Part shown: positions 60,429 through 64,000 of the stretch, piece by piece
How positions within the stretch are numbered: the first letter of the stretch is position 1
Layout: each line of letters begins with the position of its first letter
Source of the DNA: Rhizobiaceae bacterium
GTDB taxonomy: Bacteria > Pseudomonadota > Alphaproteobacteria > Rhizobiales > Rhizobiaceae
Length of the DNA: 64,000 bases
NCBI GenBank assembly: GCA_016763155.1
Contig: JAESUH010000217.1
Span: 1-64,000 of the forward strand
Direction: 5' to 3'
The notes under the pieces: generated by a model
What the model saw: the letters and a program-made list of their open reading frames with translations, nothing else
Database searches by the model: none
Told to the model about the DNA's origin: nothing
Position numbers and translations under genes: made by a program

Positions 60429-60938
60429 ATGGCCGAACAGAAATCCAGCTACACCTATGAAGAAATACTGACCTGCTCCAGCGGGGAAATGTTTGGACCG
60501 GGCAATGCCCAATTACCGATGCCGCCCATGTTGATGGTGCATCGCATTACCGATATCAGCGAAACTGGTGGAGAATTCGGCAAAGGATATATCCGAGCGG
60601 AGTTTGATATCACCGATGACCTTTGGTTCTTTGAATGCCATTTTCCTGGTGATCCGGTAATGCCTGGTTGCCTTGGGCTTGATGGTCTTTGGCAATTGAC
60701 CGGTTTTTACCTGGGTTGGCTGGGTGAACCTGGAAAAGGCCGCGCTATTGCTACTGGCGAAGTGAAGTTTAAAGGCATGGTTACCCCCTCCACCAAAAAA
60801 TTGGAGTTTGGCATTGATTTTCGCCGGGTTATGCGCGGAAAACTGGTGCTTGGCATCGCAAATGGATGGGTCAAAGCTGATGGCGAAACAATCTTTACAG
60901 CAAAAGATCTAAAAGTTTGCTTGTTTCAGGACGCCTGA
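60429..60938 (+). CDS. fabA: 3-Hydroxydecanoyl-ACP dehydratase/isomerase
   Basis: Introduces the double bond of unsaturated fatty acids by dehydrating 3-hydroxydecanoyl-ACP and isomerising to the cis-3 product. The 169-aa hot-dog-fold protein has the active-site His in '[31 protein letters not shown]' and the partner Asp in the same helix region ('[10 protein letters not shown]'), diagnostic of FabA rather than FabZ. '[12 protein letters not shown]' and '[11 protein letters not shown]' are further FabA hallmarks. It is the first gene of the fabA-fabB-fabI set. Confidence 0.97.
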   Translation: MAEQKSSYTYEEILTCSSGEMFGPGNAQLPMPPMLMVHRITDISETGGEFGKGYIRAEFDITDDLWFFECHFPGDPVMPGCLGLDGLWQLTGFYLGWLGEPGKGRAIATGEVKFKGMVTPSTKKLEFGIDFRRVMRGKLVLGIANGWVKADGETIFTAKDLKVCLFQDA

Positions 60939-61033
60939 TCTGCTTCAAAACAATTCGACATTATATACACATATTGGAGCCTTAGAACTCCTTTGAACAC
61001 TTTTTAGTCTCCTTAGAGAAAGGATCGTCCGCC

Positions 61034-62248
61034 ATGAAACGCGTAGTAATAACCGGCATGGGTGTTGTTTCTTCAATCGGCAATAACCATCAGGAAGTGC
61101 TTTCTTCCCTGAAAGAAGCAAGATCTGGAATCACACCTGCGGAAGACTATAAAAAGTACGACTTTCGCTGTCAGGTGCACGGAGCGCCAGACCTTGATCC
61201 GTTCGAGGTTCTTGATCGCCGGACGGCTCGTTTTATGTCTAAGGGCACTGCGTGGAACTATATTGCCATGGAAGAGGCAATTACTGATTCAGGCCTTGAA
61301 GAAAGTGACATTATCAATCCGCGTACCGGTATTATTATGGGATCGGGCGGACCTTCCACCAAGATAATTGTAGAAGCTGCGGCAACGACAGTAGAACGCG
61401 GACCAAAACGCATTGGGCCAACGGCCGTGCCAAAGGCCATGAGTTCTACCGCATCTGCGGTGCTGGCAACCCAGTTTAAGATCAAGGGCGTGAATTATTC
61501 GATTTCATCTGCCTGTGCCACATCCAATCACTGCATTGGCAATGCTTATGAAACCATCCAAATTGGCAAGCAGGAAGTTATTTTTGCCGGTGGGTCTGAG
61601 GATCTCGATTGGACCATGTCCAATATTTTTGATGCTATGGGCGCCATGTCGAAACACAATGACACACCTTTAACCGCTTCACGTCCTTATGATGTGACAC
61701 GGGACGGATTTGTTATTGCGGGTGGTGCAGGTGTTCTGGTGCTTGAAGAATTGGAACATGCCAAAGCGCGTGGCGCAAAAATTTACGGTGAAATTGTTGG
61801 TTATGGCGCCACATCTGATGGCGCTGATATGGTTGCACCATCCGGCGAAGGTGCTGTTCGTTGCATGCAAATGGCGCTGGATACCGTTAATGATCCAATC
61901 GACTACATCAACCCTCATGGCACCTCGACCCCTGTGGGCGATCTCAAGGAAATTGAGTCCATTCGGAAAGTCTTCGGCGCAAATTGCCCACCAATTTCCG
62001 GAACGAAAGCCCTGACCGGCCATTCACTTGGCGCAACTGGTGTTCAGGAAGCGATTTACTCCCTTATGATGATGAATAACGATTTCATTTGTGAAAGCGC
62101 GCATATTACCGAACTTGACCCGGCTTTTGCCGACATGAACATTGTGCGTGAGCGCATTGATGGGGTGAAACTCAACACCGTTCTTTCTAACTCCTTCGGT
62201 TTTGGTGGCACCAATGCCACACTGGCATTTCAGCGCTATAATGGTTGA
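61034..62248 (+). CDS. fabB: 3-Oxoacyl-ACP synthase I (KAS I)
   Basis: Condensing enzyme that elongates the cis-unsaturated acyl-ACP made by FabA. The 404-aa chain shows the nucleophile Cys in '[18 protein letters not shown]', the two catalytic His residues in '[16 protein letters not shown]' and '[17 protein letters not shown]', and the Lys in '[10 protein letters not shown]'. The C-terminal '[16 protein letters not shown]' completes the KAS fold. The FabB rather than FabF type fits the length and neighbours. It follows fabA by 95 bases; fabI follows almost immediately. Confidence 0.97.
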   Translation: MKRVVITGMGVVSSIGNNHQEVLSSLKEARSGITPAEDYKKYDFRCQVHGAPDLDPFEVLDRRTARFMSKGTAWNYIAMEEAITDSGLEESDIINPRTGIIMGSGGPSTKIIVEAAATTVERGPKRIGPTAVPKAMSSTASAVLATQFKIKGVNYSISSACATSNHCIGNAYETIQIGKQEVIFAGGSEDLDWTMSNIFDAMGAMSKHNDTPLTASRPYDVTRDGFVIAGGAGVLVLEELEHAKARGAKIYGEIVGYGATSDGADMVAPSGEGAVRCMQMALDTVNDPIDYINPHGTSTPVGDLKEIESIRKVFGANCPPISGTKALTGHSLGATGVQEAIYSLMMMNNDFICESAHITELDPAFADMNIVRERIDGVKLNTVLSNSFGFGGTNATLAFQRYNG

Positions 62249-62260
62249 TTGGATCGGTTG

Positions 62261-63067
62261 ATGAGCACATTGATGAAAGGCAAACGCGGCCTGATAATGG
62301 GGGTTGCCAATAACCACTCCATTGCTTGGGGTATTGCGAAAAAGCTTTCCGAGGCCGGTGCTGAACTGGCCTTTACCTATCAAGGTGACATGTTTGCCAA
62401 GCGCGTTAAACCGCTAGCCGAAAGCCTTGGTTCAGATTTGCTCATTTCATGTGACGTGGAAGACATTGCCTCTGTCGACGCATTGTTTGAAACCCTGAAG
62501 GAAAAATGGGGAAAAATTGATTTTGTCGTCCATGCAATTGCATTTTCTGACAAGAATGAACTCAAAGGCCTTTATGCAGATACCAGCCGCGAGAACTTTA
62601 CCAAAACCATGTTGATATCCTGCTTTTCGTTTACAGAAATCGCTAAACGCGCAGCGGAAATGATGAATGATGGCGGAGCAATGCTCACCCTTACATATGG
62701 CGGATCAACAAGGGTAATGCCCAATTACAACGTGATGGGAGTTGCCAAGGCGGCGCTGGAGGCAAGTGTTAGATATCTTGCCACTGATTATGGACCGCAG
62801 GGTATTCGGGTGAACGCGATATCCGCAGGCCCTGTACGCACTCTTGCAGGCTCTGGGGTAGCTGACGCCCGTGCCATGTACAATTTTCAAAAGAACAACG
62901 CCCCCTTACGGCGCACCGTTGAACTTTCTGAAATTGGCGGATCAGCATTATACCTATTGTCAGAATTGTCTTCAGGGGTGACGGGTGAAATTCACTATGT
63001 GGATAGCGGTTATTCAACCCTCTCCATGCCGCGCGCAGAAATAATGCAGAAGCTGGATAAGTTTTAG
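62261..63067 (+). CDS. fabI: Enoyl-ACP reductase (NADH)
   Basis: Final reductive step of each fatty-acid elongation round and the target of triclosan-type inhibitors. The SDR-fold protein has 'GKRGLIMGVANNHSIAWGIAKKLSEAGAELAFTYQGD' (the FabI-specific nucleotide motif), 'DFVVHAIAFSDKNEL', and the catalytic Tyr/Lys in 'YNVMGVAKAALEASVRYLA'. A Tyr in 'LTLTYGGSTRVMPNYN' is the other conserved one. The track's TTG start overlaps nothing useful; the ATG giving 'MSTLMKGKRG' is chosen (268 aa), and the ATG four codons later is also possible. It ends in a TAG within the palindrome TTAGAGCGCTCTAA. Confidence 0.95.
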   Translation: MSTLMKGKRGLIMGVANNHSIAWGIAKKLSEAGAELAFTYQGDMFAKRVKPLAESLGSDLLISCDVEDIASVDALFETLKEKWGKIDFVVHAIAFSDKNELKGLYADTSRENFTKTMLISCFSFTEIAKRAAEMMNDGGAMLTLTYGGSTRVMPNYNVMGVAKAALEASVRYLATDYGPQGIRVNAISAGPVRTLAGSGVADARAMYNFQKNNAPLRRTVELSEIGGSALYLLSELSSGVTGEIHYVDSGYSTLSMPRAEIMQKLDKF

Positions 63068-63077
63068 AGCGCTCTAA
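63064..63077. repeat. Perfect palindrome TTAGAGCGCTCTAA carrying two convergent stop codons
   Basis: This 14-base palindrome contains the TAG of fabI on the plus strand and, by symmetry, the TAG ending the remnant frame on the minus strand. Its half AGAGCGCT is the same as the ends of the palindromic repeat at 49839, so it may be a collapsed copy of that element. It may also help terminate transcription, but no T-run follows. Confidence 0.7.
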
Positions 63078-63211
63078 CTCTGCTCATGCCCCCTCTTCAA
63101 GAATGATGGAATGATCGTTATTAAACCTTGAACTGCTGATTCCCACTCAGCTTCATCGCCATCATATTCATAGATAATTGCGATTCCATGCGTTGGACTT
63201 CTCCATACAGC
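63074..63211 (-). pseudogene. Short coding remnant between fabI and SAF-domain gene
   Basis: The minus-strand frame reads 'AVWRSPTHGIAIIYEYDGDEAEWESAVQGLITIIPSFLKRGHEQS' up to the TAG in the palindrome. The residue mix is protein-like, unlike the antisense frames around it. It has no usable start codon and is preceded in frame by TAA and a TAG-rich stretch, so it looks like the tail of a lost gene. I do not recognise the family. The remaining part of this gap up to the next stop shows nothing clear. Confidence 0.5.
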
Positions 63212-63250
63212 TAGTTAGTTAATTACGCCGCGGCAGCTTTAAGAAGCAAT

Positions 63251-64000
63251 TCAATTTCCAAATATCATGGCATCCTGGCGCTTACGCATTTCTACGAGTG
63301 CTGAATTAGCCGGCAAAGTAATGTTTTCACTTGTTATTAAGCCGCCTTTGGAAATTGGTGCCGTTACAGTAGCGCCCTTTAACAGGCCACAGGGAATGGC
63401 CATTTGGCTGCGCGCTTCAGGTACGCTCATTACCCAGGAGCGGTAACAATATTCACCGATTGCATCGAGGGTATCGCCGGCTTTTAAGCTTTTCTTTGCA
63501 ACGGCGCACACTTCTGCCACAGGCTTTGCCAGCGGCACCATATCCGCCTTACCGTAAAGCACGACCTTGGCACATGTGAGCGGCACTTCGAGGGAGGTCA
63601 AATGGTAAGGCCGATGGAAAGTGAAATACGGACCTTTGCCGATTTTCAAATCTTCCATGCGCTCACTCACTCGCGGATGAGACATTTTTGCCACGACAAA
63701 TACGCCGGGCGACACGCCTTTACCGATGGAAAAATCAACACAGCCAACCCTTGATAATACGCCCCCATCAGATTTGGGTATCAGGACTGAGGATAATTCA
63801 TCTACTGAAGCTGCCGGTCCATGCATGCCCGGTTTATCGGGCAACAAGCCGGTAGCATTGGCAATGGCTGCCATTTCCACCATGGTTTTCGAGCCATCAA
63901 TGAATTCCACGAGAAGGCGCACATTCATGTTTCGCGCTTCGGCTTCTTCTCTGTAATCGTCGGGCACGGCATCAAAATCCAGCGGATTATTTTTGCCCTT
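63251..64000 (-). CDS. SAF-domain NAD(P)-dependent dehydrogenase, C-terminal part (predicted homoserine dehydrogenase-like)
   Basis: The frame stays open to the window edge (the GTG in the track is followed upstream by 'NPLDFDA'), so the N-terminal part lies outside. The visible 250 residues contain 'LLVEFIDGSKTMVEMAAIANATGLLPD', 'GVFVVAKMSHPRV' and 'KGPYFTFHRPYHLTSLEVPLTCA', which are characteristic of the COG4091-type proteins annotated as predicted homoserine dehydrogenases. The C-terminal SAF domain follows: 'KSLKAGDTLDAIGEYCYRSW' and 'LLKGATVTAPISKGGLITSENITLP'. The true substrate of the family is not settled; some relatives act on branched or carboxylated sugars. The N-terminal NAD(P)-binding domain cannot be inspected. 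Confidence 0.82.
   Translation of the reverse strand, partial: KGKNNPLDFDAVPDDYREEAEARNMNVRLLVEFIDGSKTMVEMAAIANATGLLPDKPGMHGPAASVDELSSVLIPKSDGGVLSRVGCVDFSIGKGVSPGVFVVAKMSHPRVSERMEDLKIGKGPYFTFHRPYHLTSLEVPLTCAKVVLYGKADMVPLAKPVAEVCAVAKKSLKAGDTLDAIGEYCYRSWVMSVPEARSQMAIPCGLLKGATVTAPISKGGLITSENITLPANSALVEMRKRQDAMIFGN

Noticed and set aside
1-64000. CRISPR arrays, rRNA/tRNA genes, transposases, phage or defence systems
   Set aside because: No regularly spaced repeats, RNA-gene motifs or recognisable mobile/defence proteins were found while reading either strand.

Overview
The window looks like a chromosomal segment of an alphaproteobacterium of the order Hyphomicrobiales (Rhizobiales), probably a marine heterotroph. 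The strongest pointer is the gene order irr (divergent) - fabA - fabB - fabI, a typical rhizobial arrangement. A glycerate-dehydrogenase-type gene and an SH3-domain gene beside irr, a MaeB-type malic enzyme with a phosphotransacetylase tail, and a Rhizobiales-like palindromic repeat fit this. Base composition is moderate (roughly half GC by eye). I see no rRNA, tRNA, CRISPR array, phage or transposase gene.

Layout. 1-5 kb: the end of a DMT permease, then a 2-aminoethylphosphonate-type ABC importer (SBP, terminator, ATPase, fused permease). 5-16 kb: a C4-dicarboxylate/PEP block. It holds malic enzyme, pyruvate phosphate dikinase, an unknown HExxH protein, and an operon of succinate dehydrogenase/fumarate reductase (order B-C-D-A) joined to a two-subunit class I fumarase. 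Together these would connect succinate, fumarate, malate, pyruvate and PEP. The flavoprotein has Cys where SdhA/FrdA normally carries the FAD-linking His. 16-27 kb: a branched-chain amino acid/amide (HAAT) ABC importer in one transcriptional run with a HAD phosphatase, a glutamine amidotransferase, a crotonase-fold protein lacking both catalytic Glu residues, an acyl-CoA ligase and a CoA-binding protein, then metY. 27-36 kb (minus): a second HAAT importer between two adenylate-forming enzymes, one complete and one PaaK-like with a degenerate P-loop. 36-42 kb: xanthine dehydrogenase xdhABC, with a divergent ferredoxin-reductase-like flavoprotein.

42-56 kb: a reductive pyrimidine-degradation region. 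One long minus-strand operon encodes an omega-aminotransferase, beta-ureidopropionase, dihydropyrimidinase, a VOC protein and an NMT1/THI5-type ABC importer, and ends at a good terminator. rutR is divergent. preT-preA (dihydropyrimidine dehydrogenase) plus a DMT permease form a second unit. I find a RutR-like palindrome in each of the two control regions; the one at preT overlaps a recognisable -35 box. The expected flow is uracil/thymine -> dihydro-base -> N-carbamoyl-beta-amino acid -> beta-amino acid -> semialdehyde. A semialdehyde dehydrogenase is not in the window.

56-64 kb: dxs, a 2-hydroxyacid dehydrogenase, an SH3 protein, irr, fabA-fabB-fabI, a short gene remnant, and the C-terminal part of a SAF-domain dehydrogenase running off the end. 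The irr promoter has a perfect 17-bp palindrome that is exactly its -35/-10 spacer. Non-coding features of note are a four-copy 30-bp hairpin repeat with a compensatory base-pair change, a second repeat family carrying the stop codons of three genes, three hairpins after the phosphonate operon, and a 12-bp triplicate before maeB.

All family assignments come from reading motifs and remembered family features. No database search was run.
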